DNA of 64,000 bases from contig CADCVF010000040.1 of NCBI GenBank assembly GCA_902806095.1, positions 1 to 64,000 on the forward strand, given 5' to 3'. The translations under genes and the position numbers were made by a program. The notes beneath the pieces were generated by a model that ran no database searches, was not told the DNA's origin, and saw nothing but the letters and a program-made list of their open reading frames with translations. This stretch comes from an uncultured Rubrobacteraceae bacterium. Its GTDB lineage: Bacteria > Actinomycetota > Rubrobacteria > Rubrobacterales > Rubrobacteraceae. Positions 48,948 through 57,941 of the stretch are shown here, piece after piece (the first letter of the stretch is position 1; each line of letters opens with the position of its first letter).

Positions 48948-49784
48948 ATGGCGGACCAGATCAACTACTACGAGGTGCTAGGTATCTCACGCGAGGCCTC
49001 CCAGGCCGAGATCCGGAACGCTTACCGCAACCTGGCGAAAGAGCGTCACCCCGACCATCCCGGCGGGAGCGCGGAGGAATTCTCCATGCTGCAGGAGGCC
49101 AACGCTGTCCTCTCCGACCCGAACCGTCGCCGACAGCACGACGAGGCGCTCGACCTGGCCCACGCGGCCGACCAGCTAGCCGGCCTCAACCTAGACTTCG
49201 GCTCCGTAGAGGACGAGCTCTCTGCCAAGCGCAGGGAACGCGAGTCGGCTGGCCCTTCCCTGGGCGAGCGCCTGAGAAGCCGCTTCGGCAGGCAGGAAGA
49301 GGACCCCTACGAGTCCATGCGAAGAGAGGCTCGTGGCTCCGGGCGCGGAAGCGAGCGCAGAACCAGGGGCCGCTACGACGTTAGTGAGGCCCGCTGGTAC
49401 GAGCCCCACCGCTTCGACCCCGAACCGATAACTCTGAAGAGCGGCGCCATAAGCTTCGTGGCCGCCTTCCTCGCGTTTATCGTGATCGGACAGATCGGGC
49501 TGTGGGCAACGGCCCCGGAGCAGGTCGACCCCGGTGCCTTCGCTTTTGTTACTGCCCTGGCCCCGTTCATGCCCATCCTGTACTCGCTGGTCGGGCTGAC
49601 CGTGGCTTACTTCGCCTTCAGGGCCGCTGGTTACGCGGCTCTGGCCCTGGCCTTCGTGGCCGCGCTCGTCGTCGGTGGCCAGGGTGGGCCTGAGAACTTT
49701 TTGCAGTTCGTGACCGTAGGCATCATCGTCCTGCTCGTCGTGGTCTACCTCGGCAACCGCCGCGAGAGCGCCGCCAGGCGCTGA
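48948..49784 (+). CDS. Membrane-anchored DnaJ-domain protein
   Basis: A 278-residue protein. The J domain occupies residues 5-70, with NYYEVLGISREASQAEIRNA and the HPD tripeptide (ERHPDHPG). A charged linker (residues 85-150) leads to three or four membrane helices at the C-terminus (about 165-270). It should recruit a DnaK-type chaperone to the membrane. The family is not otherwise recognised. It starts 12 nt after the queG stop and is followed after 7 nt by the zinc peptidase. Confidence 0.88.
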   Translation: MADQINYYEVLGISREASQAEIRNAYRNLAKERHPDHPGGSAEEFSMLQEANAVLSDPNRRRQHDEALDLAHAADQLAGLNLDFGSVEDELSAKRRERESAGPSLGERLRSRFGRQEEDPYESMRREARGSGRGSERRTRGRYDVSEARWYEPHRFDPEPITLKSGAISFVAAFLAFIVIGQIGLWATAPEQVDPGAFAFVTALAPFMPILYSLVGLTVAYFAFRAAGYAALALAFVAALVVGGQGGPENFLQFVTVGIIVLLVVVYLGNRRESAARR

Positions 49785-49791
49785 TAGATCT

Positions 49792-51393
49792 TTGGCGATA
49801 ACCAACTCGGAACTGGAACGCTTCATCTCCGACTTCGAGAAGCGCATGGCTCCACTGGAGCAGGCGGCGGACGAAGCCTGGTGGAACCTGGCTACCTCGG
49901 GTACTGACGAGGCGCGGGAAGAGTTCGTGCGCGCCGGTAAAGAGTACAACGGGCTCTTCTCGAATCAGGATGAGTACCGGGATCTCCGTAGCCTTTACGA
50001 GAACTTGAATGAACTGCAGAGCCCGCTCCTGCAACGGCAGGTCGAGGTGCTCTACAGGGCGTTCGCGGAACGCCAGGGGGACGAAGGGATCCTGGGTCGC
50101 ATAGAGGAACTGGAGGCCGAGGCAAACGCTGTCTACGGCAACCATCGGAGCGTCGTCAGGGGCAGGGAGATGGCAGAGAACGAGGTCAGGGACCTGCTGC
50201 GCACCAGCGCGGACCAGGACCTGCGCCGGGAGACATGGGAGGCATCGAAGTCCGTCGGCCGCGCGGTCGAGGGGACCGTACGGGAGTTGGCCGGCCTCAG
50301 GAACAGTCTAGCCCGCGATCAGGGGTATGAGAACTACTACGCCCGCTCCCTGGATCTTCAGGAGATCGAAGCCCGAGAGCTAGCCGGGATCATGGACTCG
50401 CTCGAGTCGGCGACAAACGAACCGTTCAGGGAACAAAAAAGGGACATCGACGCGAAGGTCGGGCTGAAGTTCGGGGTGGATGCTGTCATGCCCTGGCACC
50501 TCTCGGGCCCGTTCTTCCACAGGGCTCCCGATATAGCGGGCATCGACCTCGACCGCTACTTCGAGGAGGAGGACATCGAGGACCTCACCCGCAGGACCTT
50601 CGATGTCCTGGGGTTGGACGTGCGGGGCGTGATCTCATCGAGCGACCTCTACGAGAGAGAGGGCAAGAGTCAGCACGCGTTCTGCGCCCGCCTGGGCCGC
50701 GAATACCCTTACGACGTTCGGGTGCTGGCCAACGTCAGGCCCGACGCCTACTGGATGGACGCGATGCTCCACGAGTTCGGCCACGCCGTCTATGACCGTC
50801 ACATCAACCCGCGGCTCCCCTACCTCCTGCGCACCTACGCCCACGCCAACACGACCGAAGCCATCGCCCTCATGATGGGATCTCTTGTCGACGATCCCGG
50901 CTGGCTCAGCACCGTCGCTGACGCGAACCGAGAGAGGCTGGGAGAGGACTCAGAGAAGCTCGCCGCCCACCGCCGGGCCGGCAGAATGATCCTCACCCGT
51001 TTCGTGCTCGTCATGTACCACTTCGAGCAGGCACTCTATGCCGACCCTGATAATGGAGAGTTGAACTCCGTGTGGTGGGACCTGGTCGGGCGGTTCCTTT
51101 TCGTAGACCGCCCGACTGGCAGGGATGAGCCCGACTGGGCTGCCGTGATCCACGTGGCCGTAGCCCCCGTCTACTACCACAACTACATGCTCGGGGAGTT
51201 GATCTCGGCCCAGCTAAGGAACTACCTGGAGTCCCACATAACTCAGGGTCCCTTCTACGAGAACGAGGTCGCTGGCCGCTACCTGCTCGAATCCTTCTTC
51301 GGCCCCGGCGCCCGCGAGAATTGGCGTGACACCGTCCTGCGCGCCACCGGAGAGCCACTAAACCCCGATTACTTCCTAGAGTCTCTTAGCTAG
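49792..51393 (+). CDS. Zinc metallopeptidase, clan MA (M3/M2-like)
   Basis: A 533-residue helical peptidase. The zinc site is MLHEFGHAVYDRHINPRLP (HEFGH at about 327-331), with the third ligand Glu about 25 residues later in NTTEAIALMMG. The N-terminal helical region (ISDFEKRMAPLEQAADEAWW, then LRTSADQDLRRETWEASKSV) resembles M2/M3 oligopeptidases. No signal peptide is present, so it should cleave peptides in the cytosol. The start is TTG (49792) with poor ribosome-binding context. Confidence 0.85.
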   Translation: MAITNSELERFISDFEKRMAPLEQAADEAWWNLATSGTDEAREEFVRAGKEYNGLFSNQDEYRDLRSLYENLNELQSPLLQRQVEVLYRAFAERQGDEGILGRIEELEAEANAVYGNHRSVVRGREMAENEVRDLLRTSADQDLRRETWEASKSVGRAVEGTVRELAGLRNSLARDQGYENYYARSLDLQEIEARELAGIMDSLESATNEPFREQKRDIDAKVGLKFGVDAVMPWHLSGPFFHRAPDIAGIDLDRYFEEEDIEDLTRRTFDVLGLDVRGVISSSDLYEREGKSQHAFCARLGREYPYDVRVLANVRPDAYWMDAMLHEFGHAVYDRHINPRLPYLLRTYAHANTTEAIALMMGSLVDDPGWLSTVADANRERLGEDSEKLAAHRRAGRMILTRFVLVMYHFEQALYADPDNGELNSVWWDLVGRFLFVDRPTGRDEPDWAAVIHVAVAPVYYHNYMLGELISAQLRNYLESHITQGPFYENEVAGRYLLESFFGPGARENWRDTVLRATGEPLNPDYFLESLS

Positions 51394-51420
51394 GCTGAGG
51401 TTCGTACCTTCGCCGGTCGC

Positions 51421-52395
51421 CTATCGGGCGGCCCAGACAGAGATTTTCATGCCCTCGAAGGAGTCGTCGTGGGCTTCTTTGGTCCCGACCTTCAGGGTTC
51501 CTTTTCCGGAGAACGGCGGCAGATCCAGGGTAGCTTCGAAGTATCCCCAGGTGTGGTTCCAGTCGTTGCTCCGAACGGTACGGCGCACCAGTACCTTACC
51601 TTCCGCATCGATCAAGGTGATGGTGTTCGCGGCGTCACGGTTGCGGGAATAGCCACTGACTATAAGGGGGTCGGAGATCCTGGCGTGCGGGCGTGGCTCG
51701 ACGAGAACCGTGTTGCCGCCCTCCGCAGGGAGCGGCACCTTCGGATCTTCCCCCGCCGGCTTGACGTCGACGACGAGGCGCGCCGGGTCTCCGAGCTCGA
51801 GCACCCTGTAGAGGAACGCCTCGCGCGCGAAGAAGTCCACGAACATGCCCCCCTCGGGGGTGTGCACGACGTGGAAGCTCTCGAGCAACCCTTCGCCGAA
51901 TTCACCGTCCGATACGCGCGTCGCGCTCGCCGAAGGCAGGGATACGCGCAGGAGACCGTCACCCTCCGGGCTCACGAGGGACCACTCCGGCACGCCACCG
52001 GCGGGCTCCCAGCCGGTCCCGAGGTCGATGACCGCCCGCTCGTAGTCCTCCTGAACCCCGTAGCGCACAGCGAGCACGGTGTCCGCGTCGTAACCGGACC
52101 CGCCACTCGCCTGCATCTTCGCGACGAAAGGGACCCCGGAAGAGGCCTCAGTAGCCCCTGCGAGGTCGCCCTCGATCTCCGGGGCTACACCTGCCGTAGC
52201 CTCGGGCACGCCTACCGTATCCGACGTGTTCTTTTTCGAGGTCTCTGCAGGACCGCCCGACGCGGCCGCGGCAGAAGCCTCTACGGATTGGACCTCCGAA
52301 CCTGGCTTCAGGCAGCCGGCGAGGAGCGCGGCTGCCAGGAGCGAGAGCAGCACATGGGCGGAAGCCCGCCTCACTGCCCACCCGCGTCGGATCAT
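51421..52395 (-). CDS. Lipoprotein with AMIN-like and Gmad2-like domains
   Basis: A 324-residue exported protein. The signal peptide ends at a lipobox (LLAAALLAGC, Cys near 27). A low-complexity linker is followed by an AMIN-like beta domain (about 90-220, YERAVIDLGTGWEPAGGVPE, FYRVLELGDPARLVVDV-like stretch). A C-terminal Gmad2-type immunoglobulin-like domain (PHARISDPLIVSGYSRNRDA to the end) completes it. The ATG at 52395 is chosen; an upstream in-frame ATG lies in a TATAAT-like sequence. It probably binds cell-wall or surface components. Confidence 0.78.
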   Translation of the reverse strand: MIRRGWAVRRASAHVLLSLLAAALLAGCLKPGSEVQSVEASAAAASGGPAETSKKNTSDTVGVPEATAGVAPEIEGDLAGATEASSGVPFVAKMQASGGSGYDADTVLAVRYGVQEDYERAVIDLGTGWEPAGGVPEWSLVSPEGDGLLRVSLPSASATRVSDGEFGEGLLESFHVVHTPEGGMFVDFFAREAFLYRVLELGDPARLVVDVKPAGEDPKVPLPAEGGNTVLVEPRPHARISDPLIVSGYSRNRDAANTITLIDAEGKVLVRRTVRSNDWNHTWGYFEATLDLPPFSGKGTLKVGTKEAHDDSFEGMKISVWAAR

Positions 52396-52438
52396 GCTCG
52401 TGTGTCCATATAATGATGTTCGGTCATCGGCGCGGCAC

Positions 52439-52444
52439 ATTATA
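52439..52444 (-). promoter_or_regulatory. Consensus -10 box (TATAAT) of the lipoprotein gene
   Basis: On the minus strand TATAAT lies about 43 nt before the chosen ATG. No good -35 was found. Confidence 0.4.
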
Positions 52445-52555
52445 GGGGGGTGCGCATTGCGAGATGTTTAAAGGGGTGTTGCGCTCCTGTTACGATGCAG
52501 GAATGTCCGCTGTAATGTGCTGGTCCTCGTTTTCGGCCCAGAGGAGAATGAAACC

Positions 52556-53518
52556 ATGCTCGGCTTAGAGGACATCGAGGTCGCGCGGAGGCGAGTGCAG
52601 GGAGTGGCGCTCCGCACGCCGCTAGTGGCTTGCCCCGGCGGTACGCGCAAGCGGGCGCTGTACTTCAAGCCGGAGAGCCTCCAGCCGACAGGTGCTTTCA
52701 AGCTGCGCGGCGCGTACAACAAGATCTCAGCCCTCTCCTCTGAGGAGCGCAGCCGCGGGGTCGTCGCCCACTCCAGCGGGAACCACGCCCAGGCCGTAGC
52801 CTACGCGGCCCGTGCCCTGAATACGCGGGCTGTCGTCGTCATGCCACGGGGGGCATCTCGCGTGAAGCTCGACGCGACGGCGGAGCTCGGGGCCGAGATC
52901 GTCCTGGTCGGCACGGGCAGCGCCGAGCGGACTCGCAAGGCTGAGGAGCTTGCGGAGGAGCACGGCTATATTCCCGTGCCCCCGTACGACGATGAGGTCC
53001 TCATGGCCGGCCAGGGCACCATCGGACCCGAGATCCTCGAAGACCTGCCCGAAGTGGAGACCGTGCTCGTGCCCGTAAGCGGCGGGGGGCTTATCGGTGG
53101 GATCTCGGCCGCCATCAAGCTGTCACGCCCCGAAGTGCGTGTGATCGGGGTCGAGCCAGAGCTTGCGGCCGATGCCAAAGCGAGCCTGGAGGCCGGAAGT
53201 CTGGTCGAGTTCCCGCCGGAGCAAGTCGCCCGCACGGTCGCTGACGGTCTGCGCGTTCAGAGACTCGGCGAAGCGCCCTTCGAGCATATCCGCGCCTTCG
53301 TCGACGAAATCATCACCGTAACGGAAGAGGAGATCCTGGAATCCATGCGCCGTCTGGCCCTGCGAGTCAGGCTCGTCGCAGAGCCGAGCGGGGCCGTGAC
53401 TTTCGCAGCCTACCTCTGCCACAGAGAGGAACTGCCAACCTCTCGCCTCACCGTGGCCGTGATCAGCGGCGGCAACGTCGAGCCAGGCCTCCTCTCCGAG
53501 GTCCTCTCCACGAGATAA
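52556..53518 (+). CDS. PLP-dependent threonine/serine dehydratase
   Basis: A 320-residue fold-type II enzyme without a regulatory ACT-like domain, so the catabolic or serine-racemase-like form is likely. The PLP lysine is in ESLQPTGAFKLRGAYNKIS, the phosphate loop in VPVSGGGLIGGISAA and the Ser/Asn contacts in AHSSGNHAQAVAYAAR. It deaminates threonine (or serine) to the oxoacid. The ATG at 52556 follows AGGAGA. It is divergent from the lipoprotein gene and convergent with the MOSC gene. Confidence 0.9.
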   Translation: MLGLEDIEVARRRVQGVALRTPLVACPGGTRKRALYFKPESLQPTGAFKLRGAYNKISALSSEERSRGVVAHSSGNHAQAVAYAARALNTRAVVVMPRGASRVKLDATAELGAEIVLVGTGSAERTRKAEELAEEHGYIPVPPYDDEVLMAGQGTIGPEILEDLPEVETVLVPVSGGGLIGGISAAIKLSRPEVRVIGVEPELAADAKASLEAGSLVEFPPEQVARTVADGLRVQRLGEAPFEHIRAFVDEIITVTEEEILESMRRLALRVRLVAEPSGAVTFAAYLCHREELPTSRLTVAVISGGNVEPGLLSEVLSTR

Positions 53519-53533
53519 GGGTAGGCGACCCGT

Positions 53534-54346
53534 TTACCGCGGTGTGGTCTCGATGGGGTCGCCGACACGGACGGTCCCGAGCGAGTCGTGGATCAGGTTG
53601 CGCCCGAAAAAGACCTCTCCGTCGGACTTTCGGTAGGTCGCGAGTGTACGCAGCGGCTCTTTACCGCGGGCGCCCGTTCTCTGGTCGACCGTGGTGATAG
53701 CGCAGCGCGGGCACGCTTCGGCTACCCGGAAAGGCACATCCCCTATCCTGAGCCGGCTCCAACCGTCTTCGGCGTAGGGCCCGCAGCCACTGACGACGAA
53801 GTTCGGTCTGAAGCGGTTCATGGATAGAGGATCTTCCAGTCGACCGTTCAGGTCTTCGAGTGAGGCCTCGGAGATCAAGAGGAAAGCGAACCCGTCGGCG
53901 AAGCCGACCTGATCCCCTCTCTCGGCATAGAACGAGTCAATCAACCTGAGGTCGTCGTCAGGCTTGTGGACGAGCCGGCAGGGGAACTCCAGGAACTCGC
54001 TGAACCAGCGGTCGGCCTCCCCATCCACGAGCGTGCCCCTGTTCGTGTCTCCGAAGACGCGCACGTCTATTAGGTTACCGGGACCCTGTTGAAGTGGTAT
54101 CTCCAGCTCGGGCATGCCGGGCGCGCCGACGATCAGATGCTCGGGAGCGAGCCGGGTTGAGATCAGGGCCATCCGCGGATGGGCACGCTGCGACATGAAC
54201 TCGCCGGTCTCGTCGACAAGCATCCAGCGCCGGTCGTGGCGGAGGCCCGTAGCATTCAGGTCGGATCTCTGCAAGGAGATCCCGGCGCAGGATTTGATCG
54301 GGTAGACGTACAACCCGCTCAGGATGACGTTCTCAGCAACGCGCAA
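53534..54346 (-). CDS. MOSC-domain protein (mARC/YcbX-like)
   Basis: A 270-residue molybdenum-cofactor-binding oxidoreductase. The N-terminal MOSC beta barrel starts LSGLYVYPIKSCAGISLQRS. NRFRPNFVVSGCGPYAEDGW and the C-terminal AEACPRCAITTVDQRTGARG with the Mo-ligating Cys candidate follow. mARC-like proteins reduce N-hydroxylated compounds. The downstream 2Fe-2S ferredoxin domain of YcbX is absent. It starts 7 nt downstream of the HIT gene's stop. Confidence 0.87.
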   Translation of the reverse strand: MRVAENVILSGLYVYPIKSCAGISLQRSDLNATGLRHDRRWMLVDETGEFMSQRAHPRMALISTRLAPEHLIVGAPGMPELEIPLQQGPGNLIDVRVFGDTNRGTLVDGEADRWFSEFLEFPCRLVHKPDDDLRLIDSFYAERGDQVGFADGFAFLLISEASLEDLNGRLEDPLSMNRFRPNFVVSGCGPYAEDGWSRLRIGDVPFRVAEACPRCAITTVDQRTGARGKEPLRTLATYRKSDGEVFFGRNLIHDSLGTVRVGDPIETTPR

Positions 54347-54353
54347 GATCCAC

Positions 54354-54854
54354 CTAAGACCTCTCTATTCTTTGCCCGATACGGGCGGCGAGGGCCGCCT
54401 TCTCTTCGTCGGGGATCTTCAACGCGCCCGCGGTCTCGAGCATGACGGCCGCAAACTGCTGCTCCTCGTAAGGAGTGTCTGGAGGCAAAGGTACGACGTG
54501 CCAGTGGACGTGGGCGTTACCCTGGTTGGAGCCGAGCGAGAGAATGTACACCCGCTCGGCCTGCGCCTCCGCCCGCACCGCCTCGGCCACGCGGTGGACG
54601 ACTCGCTGCAATCCGAGGTACTCCTCGACCGTGAAATCGTCCGCCACCTGCTCTCTATGCTCTTTCGGCGCGACCAACGTGTACCCGTGCTGCGTAGGAT
54701 TCATGGCTAGAAAGGCGATAGCCCCTTCGTCTTCATAGACGATGTGATGATCGGGGAAGGCCGAGTCCCGCGACACAATGCCGCAAACGAAGCAAGGTCC
54801 TGACCGTACCCGTTTCACGTAGGCGTCAATGTCGGGAGTGTAGCGTTCGAACAT
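54354..54854 (-). CDS. HIT-family hydrolase
   Basis: A 166-residue nucleotide-binding hydrolase or transferase. The HxHxHxx motif is HVHWHVVPLPPDTPYEEQQF (around residues 110-116). CFVCGIVSRDSAFPDHHIVY with spaced Cys may bind zinc. HIT proteins act on AMP derivatives such as adenosine-5'-monophosphoramidate or Ap4A. The MOSC gene follows 7 nt later, so the two may be co-transcribed. The substrate is not predictable. Confidence 0.88.
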   Translation of the reverse strand: MFERYTPDIDAYVKRVRSGPCFVCGIVSRDSAFPDHHIVYEDEGAIAFLAMNPTQHGYTLVAPKEHREQVADDFTVEEYLGLQRVVHRVAEAVRAEAQAERVYILSLGSNQGNAHVHWHVVPLPPDTPYEEQQFAAVMLETAGALKIPDEEKAALAARIGQRIERS

Positions 54855-54942
54855 TTCCTACCCGGCGCGAAGGTTCTCGGGCTGTCTTGTGCGAGGCGTC
54901 ATGGACACCATGATCCACCTTGACGCCGGCCGCTTCAAGCTC

Positions 54943-56697
54943 TCAGGCCAGGCTCTCACGAGACGCTGGTGTAGTGGAATCGCCAGGGGAGAGTTCAGCT
55001 TCCAGGTCTGAGATCTCCTTTCTGACCGCGGCGAGGGCCTCTTCGATGGGAACTACGAAGCTTTCTGGGCTGAGGCGGGCTTTGATCTCGACTCCTCCCT
55101 TTTGCAGGGAGCGGGGTGTCAGGGTAAGGCGAATGGGTGCCCCGATCAGGTCGGCGTCCTTGAACTTCGCCCCAAGGCTCTCGCGCCGGTCGTCGTACAG
55201 CACCTCTACGCCTGCGGAGACCAACCCCTCGTAGAGCCCCTCGGCAACCTCCCCGACTTCGGCCGCGACCATGTGGACGTGATAGGGCGCGACGGAGACG
55301 GGCCACGTTAGCCCGTCCTCATCGTGGTGCTCCTCAGCGATGCAGGCCAACAGCCGCCCGACGCCGATGCCGTAAGACCCCATCACCACGGGCTTTCGCT
55401 CCCCGTCGCTGTCCAGAAAACTCGCGCCGAGGGCCTCGCTGTAGCGCGTGCCAAGCTTGAAGATATTCCCGACCTCGACGCCCCGCTCAGCGCGCATGGC
55501 GTTGCCGCACTCGGGGCAGAGCGAACCGTCCCCGGCCGCGGCTATGTCGGCGACCGTGTCGGCCTCGAAGTCCCTGCCGTGGTTCACGTTCAGGAAGTGG
55601 AAACCCTCTACGTTGGCGCCCGCGACGAGGTTGGAAGAGGCCGGTATTGTATCGTCAACGACCACGTGCGCCCCCTCCACCCCGAGCGGGGAGCCGTATC
55701 CCGGCTCGGCCCCGACGGCCCTGACCTCCTCGGGGAGCGCGGGTCTAAGCTCGCTCGCCCCGACCGCGTTCGCCAGCTTGGTCTCATTGAGCTCCATGTC
55801 GCCACGGACGACGGCGAAGACGAACCGCTCTGAGCCGTCGACCATTGCGACCAGGAAGACCGCCTTGGCCGTGCGGGACTCGGGCATCTGTAGAGCGCGG
55901 GCCAGCGACTCGATCGTGTTTGCGCCTGGCGTTGAGACCTTCTCTATCGGTCTCTGCTCCTCGGCTTCGGCAATAGGTTTGCGGAACCTCGCCACCTGGC
56001 GGTTTGCGGTGTAACCGCAGCCGTCGCAGATGAGGATGGTGTCCTCCCCAACGGAGGCCAGGTACATGAACTCGTGGGCCATGCTCCCGCCCATGATACC
56101 CACGTCCGCGCCGACCGCTATAGCCGGTAATCCGCAGCGGGCAAAGATCCTGAAGTATGCCTCGTGGAGCGTGTTGTACTGTCTGTCCAGGCCTGCCTCG
56201 TCCCTGTCGAGGCTGTACGCGTCCTTCATGGTGAACTCACGAGCACGGATCAGGCCCGCTCTGGGACGCTGGTCGTCTCGGAATTTGGTCTGGATCTGGT
56301 ACACGAGCCTTGGCAACTTCTGGTAAGAGTCCACCTCGCCCGCAGCAAGGCCGGCGACTATCTCCTCGTGGGTCATCGCCAGGACCATCTCCCGATTCCT
56401 GCGATCGCTGAGCCTTACCAGCTCCTGTCCCGTCGCAGTGTAGCGGCCGGATCTCTCCCACACCTCAGCGGGCTGTACTACAGGCATGGACATCTCCTGC
56501 CCGCCCGCAGCATCCATCTCCTCCCGCAAAATCTTCTCGATCTTGCCGATAGACCTCTTCGCCAGCGGCAGATACGAAAAGATTCCCGCCGCAAGTTGCC
56601 TGATAAATCCGGTCCTGAGCAGGAGCCCGTGGCTCGCAACCTCGACTCCGGAAGGCGCCTCTCGTAACGTCAGGCCAAATAGTTTACTCATACGCAT
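54943..56697 (-). CDS. proS: Proline--tRNA ligase, bacterial type
   Basis: The 584-residue class II synthetase has bacterial-type length, including the insertion (editing) domain. The N-terminal LLRTGFIRQLAAGIFSYLPL, motif 1 region EMDAAGGQEMSMPVVQPAEV, motif 2 FRDDQRPRAGLIRAREFTMK and motif 3 GSYGIGVGRLLACIAEEHHD are all clear. GVEGAHVVVDDTIPASSNLV lies in the editing domain. It charges tRNA(Pro). The GNAT gene is 36 nt upstream. The start is ATG; a second in-frame ATG two codons downstream is possible. Confidence 0.96.
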   Translation of the reverse strand: MRMSKLFGLTLREAPSGVEVASHGLLLRTGFIRQLAAGIFSYLPLAKRSIGKIEKILREEMDAAGGQEMSMPVVQPAEVWERSGRYTATGQELVRLSDRRNREMVLAMTHEEIVAGLAAGEVDSYQKLPRLVYQIQTKFRDDQRPRAGLIRAREFTMKDAYSLDRDEAGLDRQYNTLHEAYFRIFARCGLPAIAVGADVGIMGGSMAHEFMYLASVGEDTILICDGCGYTANRQVARFRKPIAEAEEQRPIEKVSTPGANTIESLARALQMPESRTAKAVFLVAMVDGSERFVFAVVRGDMELNETKLANAVGASELRPALPEEVRAVGAEPGYGSPLGVEGAHVVVDDTIPASSNLVAGANVEGFHFLNVNHGRDFEADTVADIAAAGDGSLCPECGNAMRAERGVEVGNIFKLGTRYSEALGASFLDSDGERKPVVMGSYGIGVGRLLACIAEEHHDEDGLTWPVSVAPYHVHMVAAEVGEVAEGLYEGLVSAGVEVLYDDRRESLGAKFKDADLIGAPIRLTLTPRSLQKGGVEIKARLSPESFVVPIEEALAAVRKEISDLEAELSPGDSTTPASRESLA

Positions 56698-56733
56698 AGG
56701 TAGTCTCTCCTCGACTCCTGACTAGCAGACAGG

Positions 56734-57696
56734 CTAGGTCGCCAGATACGGCGTCGTGCTGTAGTGGACGAGGCCGGTACGGCAAGTAGCCGTCTTCTCG
56801 CCCAGCTCCATCCGCATCCTGTCCTCTGTGCCCTCGAAGCCGAACTCTTGCAAGAGGGAGTGCGCGTGGCACCGGTCAGGACCAGGGACTGTGACCTGGA
56901 CCGGCCCCCCTCCGGGGGTCGAGAGCGCATAGGTGAGCAGCAGGCGTGCCACGTCGGGTGTGGAAGCCAGGAAGGGACCGATACGGGTCGCGCGGTCCCT
57001 CGCGCTCCTGATCAGATAGCCCTTGATCCGCCCTGAGGAGTCGCGCGCGACGATTCCAAGGCCAGGGTGAAGTCTCAGGGTGGCGAACAGCAGCGCCGAA
57101 CGGTCGGCCCCGTAGCTCCAGTGGTCCACGCCGTAGAGCTCTGGCAGGTCTCCGAACGTGAGCGTCTCGACCCTGTGGCCGTCTACCTGGCCTGGCACGG
57201 GGAGCGTCCTGTGTCCCTCCTCCAGCCGGTATATGGTGCGCGGCGTGACCTCCCCGAATCCGAGCGACCGGTAGAGGGCTTCTGCCCGCAGGGTCGAGTA
57301 GAGCCTGATCATCTCCGCGCCGCGGCTTCTGAGGTAGGCTACGGCCCAGGAGGAGAGCAGGGCGCCGAGGCCTGTGCCCCTGTACCCGTCGTGGACTGCG
57401 AGATGGCAGAGGATGCCGATGTCTCCAAGCGGCACCGCGCCGACCATGCCTGCCAGGTCGCCGTCAGGAGCCTCGGCCACGGCCCAGCGGGCGTCGCTCA
57501 CGCCCCGTAGCAAGTCGAATGCCCTCGGGTCCACCGACCAGCGTACGATACTCCGTAGCTCCAGGACACGCTCCAGGTCCGCGTCTTCCATCTGCCTGAC
57601 GCGGACGCCCGTGTCCAGCTCGGTCACGGTCCGTAGCCCGCTCCGGGTAATGGTTTCGTCTTTTTCGGTGTCTTCTCTCGCGGTGAATGCCAGCAA
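56734..57696 (-). CDS. GNAT acetyltransferase with YitH-type C-terminal domain
   Basis: A 320-residue protein. The N-terminal GNAT domain carries CHLAVHDGYRGTGLGALLSS (acetyl-CoA loop) and a later RLYSTLRAEALYRSLGFGEV. The C-terminal part (VETLTFGDLPELYGVDHWSY, FATLRLHPGLGIVARDSSGR) is that of YitH/HolE-like acetyltransferases. The substrate is unknown. It could be co-transcribed with proS, 36 nt downstream. Confidence 0.85.
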   Translation of the reverse strand: MLAFTAREDTEKDETITRSGLRTVTELDTGVRVRQMEDADLERVLELRSIVRWSVDPRAFDLLRGVSDARWAVAEAPDGDLAGMVGAVPLGDIGILCHLAVHDGYRGTGLGALLSSWAVAYLRSRGAEMIRLYSTLRAEALYRSLGFGEVTPRTIYRLEEGHRTLPVPGQVDGHRVETLTFGDLPELYGVDHWSYGADRSALLFATLRLHPGLGIVARDSSGRIKGYLIRSARDRATRIGPFLASTPDVARLLLTYALSTPGGGPVQVTVPGPDRCHAHSLLQEFGFEGTEDRMRMELGEKTATCRTGLVHYSTTPYLAT

Positions 57697-57941
57697 CGTT
57701 ATTCCCTCGATCTCTCTTTATTCATGGATAGAGACTCTTCCGCGCAAAAGGTTTCTGAGAAACCAGAACAGCCGCGGATGCCCCGAGCGCGCCCTTAGAG
57801 GGACGGTCGGGGCAGGGACGGTCGAGGGAGCCGTCCCTTAAAGGAACTCGCAGTAAACTCTATGTGATCCCGCTCCACGTCAACAATGCTACACCAGATA
57901 ACGCCTTTTGGGAAGAACGTCGACACACTCGTCGGCCCGGT
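57697..57941. other. Spacer with direct repeats and a hairpin before the GNAT gene
   Basis: GGGACGGTC occurs twice near 57800-57823. AGGGACGG (57814-57821) pairs perfectly with CCGTCCCT (57831-57838). No T-run follows in either direction. There is no T-box motif, so I see no known riboswitch and no gene. Confidence 0.4.

Noticed and set aside
57697-57941. T-box riboswitch upstream of the GNAT-proS genes
   Set aside because: A hairpin and G-rich repeats are present, but the conserved T-box sequence and a terminator/antiterminator pair are absent.
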